A stretch of 53,447 bases of DNA, taken from Nocardia tenerifensis NBRC 101015. Its GTDB lineage: Bacteria; Actinomycetota; Actinomycetes; Mycobacteriales; Mycobacteriaceae. This document shows, piece by piece, positions 24,924-32,535 of this stretch (its first letter is position 1; every line of letters begins with the position of its first letter). The stretch lies in NCBI RefSeq assembly GCF_000308715.1, contig NZ_BAGH01000606.1:1-53447 (forward strand), read 5' to 3'. A model generated the notes under the pieces. That model had not been told where the DNA came from and did no database searches. It saw only the letters and a program-made list of their open reading frames with translations. Both the position numbers and the translations under genes were made by a program.

Positions 24924-25148
24924 GTCCGTAGCGATTCACACGGGACGGTTACGCGCCGGTCGTCGCTGTTGGCGGTCACCGATGACGGTGCGCGGCTCGC
25001 CGAGGCGGCGGAGCGGACCTTCGCTCAGCGGCTCACGGTGTTGTTCGGCGGGTACTTGCCGGACTCGTCGTTATCGGCGGTCGCGCAGGCCTTTTCGCGG
25101 CGGCGCGAGGCGCTCGAGCAAGAGCGGGTCGGGTTGCCCGCAGGCTGA
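24924..25148 (+). pseudogene. C-terminal remnant of a MarR-family regulator
   Basis: A frame with no start codon that encodes the wing and C-terminal helices of MarR: SDSHGTVTRRSSLLAVTDDG, then ARLAEAAERTFAQRL and SRRREALEQERVGLPAG before the stop. The DNA-recognition helices are missing. The frame begins near the end of the oxidoreductase gene, so a deletion probably fused the two. Confidence 0.65.
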
Positions 25149-25199
25149 TCCGGTCGGTGGGTGAAGTGGCCGACTCGTGCAGCTGCGCCGATGCGCCGA

Positions 25200-25480
25200 A
25201 AGTACCCCACCGCGAGCTGATTCGATCGTCCGGTAGCCGAGTTCAGCGTGGGCAAGTACCCGTTACCGTCGGGATGAAAGGACTCCGCCGGCTCGGCGAT
25301 GTTCGGTTGATTGGTCCACGGGTCACGCCCGCAGATCCCGTGCCCGGCGAAGCGTGCGCGTGGGTCGGCGAAGGCGAACCCGGCGGCCTGCGCGCGAGCC
25401 GCGATCACCCGGTCGAGTTCGTCGGCGCCACGATTGAGCGAATCACGTTTGTGCAGGCTGAAACTCAGCGGGCACGCGGC
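25200..25480 (-). pseudogene. Remnant of a secreted SGNH/GDSL hydrolase
   Basis: A broken minus-strand gene. In one frame it encodes PPLPERAACPLSFSLHKRDS, LNRGADELDRVIAARAQAAG, FADPRARFAGHGICG and AESFHPDGNG, the C-terminal part of actinobacterial GDSL lipases with the catalytic Asp-x-x-His region in FHPDG. The upstream part (YYPALP) is in another frame, and no start or signal peptide remains. Confidence 0.6.
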
Positions 25481-25548
25481 CCGCTCGGGCAGCGGGGGAT
25501 ACGGGGGCTTGCCGCGGTAGTGCTGGGTAGTAGCGCCAGAAGGTGACG

Positions 25549-25983
25549 ATTACCTCGCCGATGTCGAGTGCGTGCTCAATCGGCGGTTCGGTGGCGGGGA
25601 ACCCGTGTCCGCGCAGCCAGGCCGCGATGGTGACCGCTGTCGAGGGGCGCAAGCCTGGATGCTCGTCGGGGCGCCGGACATGCCGGTCCGGTTGCTAGGT
25701 TCGGGGCCGATGAGCGAGCTGGCCGGCCTGCGCGACGACGACGCGCGCAGCTCCCAGCTGCTGGGACTGGCCCAGCGGCTGCGGATCACCCCGACGGGCA
25801 CCGCGCTGAAGTATCGGAGCGCGCCGCGCGAGGGCGGGGTGGCCTACCGCGCCCTCGCCTGGCGGCACGACCGCCACCTTGTTCACCTACATCCGGTCTG
25901 CTCGGTACGCGGTTGTAATCACGCGGCTACGTGTCAAGGCTTCAGCCGCAGCCTCACCCACGGCCTTCGTCGAGCTTCGACTC
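25549..25983. other. Non-coding or decayed stretch before the DHA2 pump
   Basis: Several overlapping frames on both strands, none with a good start or family signature. It may hold further decayed pieces of the genes around it. Confidence 0.35.
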
Positions 25984-26016
25984 TTGACATCAGATTACCC
26001 TAGGGGGGTAGGGTAT
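25984..26016 (+). promoter_or_regulatory. Promoter with a CsoR-like TACCC/GGGTA operator
   Basis: A -35 box TTGACA (25984-25989) and a -10-like TAGGGT (26009-26014) with a long 19-bp spacer. Spanning spacer and -10 is a perfect inverted repeat TACCCTA-G6-TAGGGTA (25996-26015). G-tract-centred TACCC...GGGTA dyads are typical of CsoR/RcnR-family metal or sulfur sensors. The regulator is not next to it. Confidence 0.6.
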
Positions 26017-26051
26017 CGCTCGTCGGTCGAGCGTCGGAAGGACGTGTGAAA

Positions 26052-27470
26052 ATGTCTGGTCAAACTCCATCGACCACTCGAAAGTGGTTGGCGTTGGCGG
26101 TGATTGCCGCCGCACAGTTCATGGTCATCATGGACACCTCGATCATCGGCGTCGCGTTGCCGAAGATGCAGGCAGAGCTCGGGTTCTCGCCGGAGAACCT
26201 GAGTTGGGTGTTCAACGCCTACGTCGTCGCCTTCGGTGGGCTGCTGTTGCTCGGCGGGCGGTTGTCCGATCTTCTGGGCGCTCGCCGGGTATTCGGCGCC
26301 GGGTGGCTGGTGCTGCTCGTCGGCTCGGTGATCGCGGGCGCCGCAGGCAATGTCGGCAGCGAACTTGCTGGACGCGCCGTTCAAGGTGGCGGGGCCGCGC
26401 TCATCGCGCCCTCGGCCTTGACGCTGCTGATGATGCTGTTCGGGTCGACCCCGCAGGAGCTGACCAAGGCGCTGGCGATCTATGGCGCCGCGGCGCCCGC
26501 CGGTGGCACGGCCGGCGTGTTCCTCGGCGGCGTCATCACCGAATACCTCAGTTGGCCATGGGTTTTCTACATCAACATCCCGATCGCGATACTCGCGTTG
26601 GTCGCCATTCCGGCGTTGATGCCCAGTGCGCCAAGGCGTTCCGGCTCGATCGACCTGCTCGGCGCGGGCGCGGTCACGGCCGGACTCGCCGCCGCCGTGT
26701 ACGGAATCGTGCGCGCTCCCGAGGTCGGCTGGGGTTCAGCGCAGACCTTGGTGGTGCTCGCCGTCGCCGCCGCGCTGCTCGCCGGGTTCGTCGTGCTCCA
26801 GTCCCGTCGGCGGGAACCGCTGGTGCGGCTCGGCATCCTGCGCGCCCCGAACCTGGCCGCCGCCAACGTCGCTCAGCTGCTGCTCGGCGCCGCGTGGGTG
26901 CCCATGTGGTTCTTCTTGAATCTGTACCTGCAGCAGGTTCTCGGCTACAGCGCCTTTCCTTCCGGCGCGGCGCTGCTGCCCATGACCACACTGATCATGG
27001 TCGGCATGGTGGTGTTGGCGCCGCGGGCGATGCAGCGCTTCGGCGCCAAACCGATGATCGTCACCGGCCTCGTCGTCCTCGGGATCGGTCTCGCGATCAT
27101 GTCGCTGATCCGTCCTACCGGCAACTTCTGGGTCGACGTCCTGCCCGCCTCCCTGGTCGCCGCCGGCGGCATGTCCCTGGCCTTCATCCCCTCCCTCGGC
27201 ACCGCGATCTCCGCGGCGCGCCCGGAAGAGGGCGGCCTGGCCTCCGGACTCGTCAACGTGAGCTACCAGATCGGTTCCGCCGTCGGCCTTGCGGCCATGA
27301 CGGCGCTCGCCACCGCCTTCGGCGCCGACGAACTCGACAACCTCCCCGACCTCACTGACGGCTACGCCGCCGCCTTCCTCGGCGCAGCAGTCATCGCCTT
27401 CGCCGGTGCGGGCATCACCGCCGTCACCATGCGAACCACCACACCCCAGCCCATCCCAGAGACGGTGTAG
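26052..27470 (+). CDS. DHA2-family (14-helix) MFS drug efflux pump
   Basis: A 472-residue multidrug transporter. The N-terminal helix has the DHA2 signature MVIMDTSIIGVALPKMQAEL, the A-motif is GRLSDLLGARRV and motif C is AAPAGGTAGVFLGG (about 155-168). About 14 transmembrane helices are predicted, the EmrB/QacA topology. ATG 26052 has GGAAGGA eight bases upstream; GTG 26046 would be too close. The CsoR-like operator in its promoter suggests induction by a metal, copper or reactive sulfur species instead of the usual TetR control. Confidence 0.9.
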   Translation: MSGQTPSTTRKWLALAVIAAAQFMVIMDTSIIGVALPKMQAELGFSPENLSWVFNAYVVAFGGLLLLGGRLSDLLGARRVFGAGWLVLLVGSVIAGAAGNVGSELAGRAVQGGGAALIAPSALTLLMMLFGSTPQELTKALAIYGAAAPAGGTAGVFLGGVITEYLSWPWVFYINIPIAILALVAIPALMPSAPRRSGSIDLLGAGAVTAGLAAAVYGIVRAPEVGWGSAQTLVVLAVAAALLAGFVVLQSRRREPLVRLGILRAPNLAAANVAQLLLGAAWVPMWFFLNLYLQQVLGYSAFPSGAALLPMTTLIMVGMVVLAPRAMQRFGAKPMIVTGLVVLGIGLAIMSLIRPTGNFWVDVLPASLVAAGGMSLAFIPSLGTAISAARPEEGGLASGLVNVSYQIGSAVGLAAMTALATAFGADELDNLPDLTDGYAAAFLGAAVIAFAGAGITAVTMRTTTPQPIPETV

Positions 27471-27490
27471 CGATACCGCCTCACCCGAAC

Positions 27491-27528
27491 GTGAGAGATG
27501 GCCCGCACCACCACGGGCCATCTCTCAC
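27491..27528 (+). terminator. Hairpin terminator after the DHA2 pump
   Basis: A perfect 15-bp stem GTGAGAGATGGCCCG / CGGGCCATCTCTCAC with an eight-base loop lies 20 bases after the stop codon. It lacks a T-run, as is common for actinomycete terminators. Confidence 0.75.
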
Positions 27529-27777
27529 CCGTGTGCGCCTGGCCAACTTCGACAGTGCGTATTGCGGCGTCCGAACGAAACACTCTGTAACGCAACTTGT
27601 TCGATGGGTAACCCGTGGTGATCGTGGAACGCCGGCGACGCAGGCGATCCGGAGATGCCAAGCGACTTACGAGGATTGAGCCGCTCGGGCATGATCTAGA
27701 GCACATGGAGGAACCGAGTTGGAGCGGTGTGCGTCCAAACCAGCTGACGAACATCGGACTGTGCGGAAGGAATGTGA

Positions 27778-28248
27778 TTGGCACCCAACGCAGCAACGGC
27801 GCCTGTGCTGATCGGCATGGAGCTGGACAGGTTGAGGTTACCGGTCAGGATCGAGGTCGATCGATCCCTGCATCAGCGTCGTGAACCGAGCCAATTCTCG
27901 GCTGAGGCGATGAGCGGATACTGGGCGGCAGTCTGGCGGCAAGAAGCCCCGACGATCGCCTCGGGGGAGTGGGAGCGGCTCAGCATGAGGCCGACTCGCC
28001 GTGCGAAGCTGGTCGCCCTGCTCGGTGCATCATCTTCGGCGGAGTTCGCGAGGATAGAGTCCGCTGGGGTGTCGGTCTACGAAGCAAGCGGGCCCGCAAC
28101 TGAATTCGATACGCCGTCGGTGATGGTACGCGCGGAGCTGTCAGGGTTGACCGAGATCGTCATCGAGCCGCGTTGGGCGTCAACGGCTCAGCCCTTCGAG
28201 ATCGGCCCCGACATTCTTCGCTGCTGTTCAGCAGACAGCATCCACTGA
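27778..28248 (+). CDS. Uncharacterised protein next to a lipoprotein
   Basis: A 156-residue protein with no signal peptide or membrane segment. It has a mixed composition (LHQRREPSQFSAEAMSGYW, then ARIESAGVSVYEASGPATEF) and no family I recognise. The start at TTG 27778 has GGAAGG upstream; ATG 27817 is an alternative. It lies 42 bases before a lipoprotein gene on the same strand, so both may be cotranscribed and act together at the cell envelope. Confidence 0.6.
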   Translation: MAPNAATAPVLIGMELDRLRLPVRIEVDRSLHQRREPSQFSAEAMSGYWAAVWRQEAPTIASGEWERLSMRPTRRAKLVALLGASSSAEFARIESAGVSVYEASGPATEFDTPSVMVRAELSGLTEIVIEPRWASTAQPFEIGPDILRCCSADSIH

Positions 28249-28290
28249 CTTCGACAGCCAGTCACCGGACAACGACAAATGGGATCCACG

Positions 28291-28845
28291 ATGACGCGGC
28301 GGGCCGCGTTCGCGGTAGGGGTGGTCGTGAGCGCTCTTCTGTCCGCCTGTGGGCCGGGCAACGACCACGCCGAGCCTGCGCCCAGCACGCACAGCACGCG
28401 TGAATTGTGTGCCTACCCAAAGGAATTCTTGTCCAGGTGGTACAAGGTCACTGCGTTCGACGTCACGATCAACCCGATCACCCGCAAGGACGGAGACATC
28501 GAACATTCAGCTGGATGCCTCTATCAGAACTCCGACACCGGCCCCACGAACACCGACGTTCTACCGACTCGATACGTGGGGAGTGTGTCGCTCGGACTCG
28601 ACGCGGGCCACAATATTCTCGGCTCTACCGAAGGTTCGAGTGACCGGACCCGCACGGTGCAGGGTGTCCCCGTCGCGGGAATCTTTGCACCGAAAACCGC
28701 TGATGGTTCGCGATATCTGACACTGTCGGCGGTCATCGACGGGTGGCGAGGCGAACTCGAGATCTATGTCAAGGACGAGAATGCCCCACAGATCGACGAC
28801 GGCGCGCAGTTGGTTGTAAGCATGATTCGCGATCTACGAGGGTGA
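28291..28845 (+). CDS. DUF3558-like lipoprotein
   Basis: A 184-residue lipoprotein. The signal peptide ends in the lipobox LLSAC (Cys20), so the mature protein is lipid-anchored outside the membrane. The domain has two conserved cysteines in REL-C and GCLY, the pattern of actinobacterial DUF3558 lipoproteins. The start was set at ATG 28291 because GGGA lies seven bases upstream and the signal peptide then has the right length; ATG 28279 has no ribosome site. Function unknown. Confidence 0.8.
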   Translation: MTRRAAFAVGVVVSALLSACGPGNDHAEPAPSTHSTRELCAYPKEFLSRWYKVTAFDVTINPITRKDGDIEHSAGCLYQNSDTGPTNTDVLPTRYVGSVSLGLDAGHNILGSTEGSSDRTRTVQGVPVAGIFAPKTADGSRYLTLSAVIDGWRGELEIYVKDENAPQIDDGAQLVVSMIRDLRG

Positions 28846-29296
28846 TGTCGAACAGTCGGAACAGACGCAAATTACCGACGCCGACAGGGGCCGCGACCTC
28901 TGCTGGACGAGCACACGCTCGCTAATTCCGTTTGGCCGCAGCGCTTTAAAGTGTTTGGTTTCTCGGTGTGGGGGAAGTCGCCGGTGCGAATCGCCGCACG
29001 GCTGTTGTGGGAGTTGTTGCGTCTGTTGGGTTCCCGTTACCGTGCCGGACGGTGGTGGCGGCCGGGTGGCGGTGTTGAGCCCGTCGACAACCGCGGTGAC
29101 GAGCGCCTGCTGTTCGGCGGCCATCAGATGCTCGTCCAACGCGTCCTCCCGGTGAGGGGCACGGTCCTGAATCTATTCCGGTGGTGGGCATGTGGGACAG
29201 TCTGTCGTCCGGCAGGCCGGGGCTGTTCGTTGCGCGTGTCGAGCGAAGCAGGCTGCTCGGTCGTAGGATCTGTTCTTGTCAGCGAGGGGGAGCAGC
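28846..29296. other. Stretch without a confident gene
   Basis: A minus-strand frame (about 28940-29139) begins MDEHLMAAEQQALVTAVVDG and is protein-like for some 20 residues, then becomes Pro/Gln-rich without family features. I cannot support a gene here. Confidence 0.35.
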
Positions 29297-30181
29297 ATGC
29301 GTTCTGAAGGCGATAGCTGGGATGTAGTCAGCAGAGTGGGACGGACTGCGCTGTTCGTCGCGGCCTCGCGCGCGGCTGAGTCCAAGCAGGCTGACGCGTT
29401 GATTCAGGATGAATTCGCCGAGTTGTTCGTCGTGGCGTCCGGCGATCCGGACACGAATCGGCTGATCAACGATCCAGAACTGTGGGCGCAGAGTTCGCTG
29501 AGTACCGGATTCATCGGACTGCGCAGCAAGTTCTTCGATAATCACTTTCTCGCTGCTGCCGCGAACGGGGTGCGGCAGGCGGTGATCCTCGCCGCTGGGC
29601 TCGATGCCCGCGCCTATCGCCTGGACTGGTCGCCGGGCATGGTGGTCTACGAGATCGACCAGCCCAAGGTGCTGGAGTTCAAGCGCGAGGTACTCACCTA
29701 CGCGGATGCCCTGCCTAAAGCTGACCGTAGGGAAGTTGTCGTCGACCTGCGCGAGGACTGGCCCGCCGCACTCATCGGCGCAGGCTTCGATCCGGCTGTG
29801 CCGACGGTGTGGTCGGCGGAGGGTCTGCTGCCGTATCTGCCTGGCGCCGCACAAGATGCGCTGTTCGCCCGGATAAACGAGCTTTCCGCGCCCGGCAGCA
29901 GGGTGGCCGGCGACACCGTCGAGATCGGCGCCGATTTCAGGCTGCTTGCCGAGCAGCAGGCGGAGCAGCTCCGGGCCACCAAGGTCGATCTCACCGAGCT
30001 GTTCTATACCGACGACCGCTTGGATCCGGCCGAGTGGCTCACAAAGCAGGGCTGGACCGCGACTATCGCGTCGTCCGAGGAACTGGCCGAACGGTACGGC
30101 CGGCCACTCACCGCAGGGCGCGACCCGCTCGGACGATTGGTCAACAAGATCAAATATCTGTATGCGGTCAAACCGTCCTGA
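29297..30181 (+). CDS. SAM-dependent methyltransferase (TIGR00027 / leucine carboxyl methyltransferase-like family)
   Basis: A 294-residue methyltransferase of the family that is greatly expanded in mycobacteria and nocardiae. The N-terminal VGRTALFVAASRA, SAM-binding ILAAGLDARAYRLD (97-110), YEIDQPKVLEFK and the post-motif WSAEGLLPYL are all characteristic. ATG 29297 is preceded by GAGGGGGAG. The biological substrate of this family is mostly unknown. It stands alone between decayed segments, with a serine-recombinase remnant right downstream. Confidence 0.92.
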   Translation: MRSEGDSWDVVSRVGRTALFVAASRAAESKQADALIQDEFAELFVVASGDPDTNRLINDPELWAQSSLSTGFIGLRSKFFDNHFLAAAANGVRQAVILAAGLDARAYRLDWSPGMVVYEIDQPKVLEFKREVLTYADALPKADRREVVVDLREDWPAALIGAGFDPAVPTVWSAEGLLPYLPGAAQDALFARINELSAPGSRVAGDTVEIGADFRLLAEQQAEQLRATKVDLTELFYTDDRLDPAEWLTKQGWTATIASSEELAERYGRPLTAGRDPLGRLVNKIKYLYAVKPS

Positions 30182-30284
30182 TCAACGCCGGCCTGCCGCT
30201 GTCGGCACCGGCCACGTTGTCTCTCTTCGGGTTTGGTCATCATGGCCGGATGTGCAGGGCACGGAGACCTGGTCGGTATCGGGC

Positions 30285-30530
30285 TCCGGACACGTACACT
30301 ACGCCCACGGGTGGTTTGGCTGAACTTCAGCCACACCACCCGTTTTCGTGGTCGTAGGTCATGGTGAGACCGAGTTGGCGGTTGACCTTGTTCTTGTCGA
30401 TGCCGTCGGCGGCGTGCTGGATCTTCACCAGACCGCCGGAAGATTCGACGAGTTGGCGAATCTCGTTGCGGTTCCACGTAGGCCGTTCTTCATTTGCGGC
30501 CTTCGCGGCGGCGAGTTTGGCGAGGGGACA
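30285..30530 (-). pseudogene. Serine recombinase C-terminal remnant, repeat copy B
   Basis: Encodes the tail of a serine recombinase: LAKLAAAKAANEERPTW, then EIRQLVESSGGLVKIQHAAD and QLGLTMTYDHEN. Compared with copy A one A is missing in the run after GACCACGAAA, which shifts the frame and ends the protein early. The block 30285-30463 is a direct repeat of 22764-22943. It contains the same hairpin as copy A. Confidence 0.75.
30307..30346 (+). terminator. Long hairpin with T-run inside repeat copy B
   Basis: Arms of 18 bases (ACGGGTGGTTTGGCTGAA and its complement with one mismatch) around a single loop base, followed by TTTT. Both arms differ from copy A, and both are one base shorter, so the pairing is kept. 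It lies 125 bases after the methyltransferase and could end its transcript. Confidence 0.55.
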
Positions 30531-30740
30531 AACATGTTGTCGGTCAACGGTATTCGATACCGACCGGGGCGGCCGATCCTCATCGCGGGGGGCGACTTCG
30601 GACATAGACTCGAAGGTATCGTCACTTCGCGGGAGGGAATGTCTATGCGAGATCTCGATTGCGGTCCCGCGCTCGGCGGGTGTGAATGGCGCCGTGAATC
30701 GGGACCATCCGTCCGTCATCGATGAGGCGCGAACATCGAG

Positions 30741-31886
30741 ATGAAATGGTTGGAGTTCGCGGGCCTGATCGGTTTGTGGGTCGTCGCCGTGTTGCGGGCC
30801 CCGGGAGCCGTGCGGGAACGGCATCAGCGCGATCTGTGGCTGGCGGTGGTGCTTGTCGCGGTGACCACCACGATCTACGAGGAACCGGTTGTCGCCTGGC
30901 TGGCGCAACATATCGGGTCGCCGCGTCTGATCGACATGGGACGGCACGTCTGCGATATCGGCGCGTCGACCGTGCTCCTGCATCTGATTTCGCGGGTGAC
31001 CAATCGTCGACCACGGACCGCGCTGCTGTTGGCGGCTGCGCTGTCGGTCGTGGTCGCGCTGCTGCTGCTCGACTTCGCGGCGCCGCCGCATGCGCGGAGC
31101 AATCTTCCGGCACCCGAACTGCCCTCGGCGTTCTGGGCGACTCTGTTCGGCTACAACCTGATCGCCAACGTCATCGTCGCCACCGTCTGTCTGCGCTACT
31201 GGCGGGCCGCGCGGGAGTGGCCGCTGCGCTGGAGTCTGCTCACCTTCGGCGCCGGCACCGCATTGGTCTGCCTGGTTTGGGTGATGTTCCTCATCTACGT
31301 ATTCCAGCGTGACACGGCGTATCTCCGATACGACTCACTGATCATCGGCGTCGAGGAAATTCTCCGGGCCGTCGGCGCGGGATTGCCGTTGGTGCCGGCG
31401 ATGATTCGATACGTCAAGAATGTGGGCGCGGTGTGGCAGCTGTGGCCGTTGTGGGCCGAACTCACCGCCGCGGCCCCGCATGTCGCGTTGCGGCGAAACC
31501 GCTTTCGCGCCCTCGGAATGCTGACCGCGGTGTTCGCGGTGCAATTGCGGCTGTATCGCATGGTCATCGAGATTCGGGACGCCATGCTGGTCCTCGACGA
31601 CTACATCGCGCCCTCGGTGGCCGTCCGGGTGGACGCGGTGAGCCGAGGGGTGCCCGCGCGGCTGCGCGACGCGGTGCGCATCGCCTGCCTCATGCAGGCC
31701 GCGCAGCGCGCCAAGCTCAGCCGCAGCGTGCATCCGCAATCGCTGAACGCCGCCGAATTGGGCGGCACGAACTTCGAATCCGAACTCGCCTTTCTGCTCG
31801 ATGTCACCCGGGTGCGTCGATCCGCCGCGGTGCGCGGCTTCATTGATCAGCTCACCCCCGACGGCGCCGTGGTGCTCAATCCCTGA
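30741..31886 (+). CDS. MAB_1171c-type (DUF6545) multi-pass membrane protein
   Basis: A 381-residue protein with seven hydrophobic helices in the first about 230 residues and a soluble, helical C-terminal domain (YRMVIEIRDAMLVLDDYIAP). The layout and the motif with IEIRDA match the actinobacterial MAB_1171c family, annotated as putative transporters, often with XRE and ImmA/IrrE genes nearby. Here an XRE-ImmA pair lies about 10 kb away at the head of the sulfation/encapsulin cluster, so the three may be parts of one signalling system. Its 3' end overlaps the convergent phosphatase gene by 11 bases. Confidence 0.82.
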   Translation: MKWLEFAGLIGLWVVAVLRAPGAVRERHQRDLWLAVVLVAVTTTIYEEPVVAWLAQHIGSPRLIDMGRHVCDIGASTVLLHLISRVTNRRPRTALLLAAALSVVVALLLLDFAAPPHARSNLPAPELPSAFWATLFGYNLIANVIVATVCLRYWRAAREWPLRWSLLTFGAGTALVCLVWVMFLIYVFQRDTAYLRYDSLIIGVEEILRAVGAGLPLVPAMIRYVKNVGAVWQLWPLWAELTAAAPHVALRRNRFRALGMLTAVFAVQLRLYRMVIEIRDAMLVLDDYIAPSVAVRVDAVSRGVPARLRDAVRIACLMQAAQRAKLSRSVHPQSLNAAELGGTNFESELAFLLDVTRVRRSAAVRGFIDQLTPDGAVVLNP

Positions 31887-32535
31887 GCAGCGAGCGGACG
31901 AGACTGTCGAGCTGCTCGTGCCCGTCGACGACGCGATCGGCCGAGCGCCGGACCTCGTTGTCCGGCTCCCGGCCTCGCCAGTAGGCCACGGTGTAGAAGC
32001 CCGCCGCGGTGGCGGCCCGCAGCCCGGCGTGGCTGTCCTCCACCGCGATACATTCGCGCGGCGGGTATCCCAGTTGTGCGGCGGCGTGCCGATAGATCTC
32101 CGGATCGGGTTTCCAGGACTGTAATTCGTAGGCGCTGACCGGTTCTCGCTCGAAATACCGATCGACCTTCGTCACCGACAGGCCGAGTTCGATCTTGCGC
32201 AGCGGGGCGTTCGATACCACGATTCGCGGCGCGGTGATCCCCTCGAGCAGCTCGTGAACGCCGGGTTCGGCCTGTAACTCGATCGGGTATCTGCGGTAGA
32301 CCAGGCGCCGGTAGTCGGCCTCGAATCGCGCGGGATCCTCGTCGAGATCGAACAGGCCGAATATCTCGCGTATCCATTCGGCAACTCGCCGTCCGCGCAG
32401 CAGATCGAGGAAGTACGGCACGTCGCGCAGCACGCCCCGCTCGGCCATCATCGCGTTCAGGCATACCGCGGACAGCGATTCGCTGTCGACGAGGACCCCG
32501 TCGCAATCGAAGGCGATCGCCCGCAGATTCGCCAT
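31876..32535 (-). CDS. HAD-superfamily phosphatase
   Basis: A 219-residue haloacid-dehalogenase enzyme of the beta-phosphoglucomutase/sugar-phosphatase type. Motif I is FDCDGVLVDSE with D10 and D12, the cap domain is helical (about 17-85), motif II is VVSNAP, motif III has the Lys in SWKPDPEIY, and motif IV is AVEDSHAGL. It would remove a phosphate from a small sugar phosphate. Its ATG overlaps the stop of the CysN/C gene (TGATG), so it is the last gene of the encapsulin operon and may dephosphorylate the product or an intermediate; PAP (3'-phosphoadenosine phosphate) removal is another, less likely option. Confidence 0.9.
   Translation of the reverse strand: MANLRAIAFDCDGVLVDSESLSAVCLNAMMAERGVLRDVPYFLDLLRGRRVAEWIREIFGLFDLDEDPARFEADYRRLVYRRYPIELQAEPGVHELLEGITAPRIVVSNAPLRKIELGLSVTKVDRYFEREPVSAYELQSWKPDPEIYRHAAAQLGYPPRECIAVEDSHAGLRAATAAGFYTVAYWRGREPDNEVRRSADRVVDGHEQLDSLVRSLLRD

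Noticed and set aside
25572..26003. Plus-strand ORF of 143 residues before the DHA2 pump
   Set aside because: No ribosome site, low-complexity composition, and it runs into the pump's promoter.
28834..29139. Minus-strand ORF of 101 residues
   Set aside because: Composition turns Pro/Gln-rich after 20 residues, no ribosome site, no family pattern.
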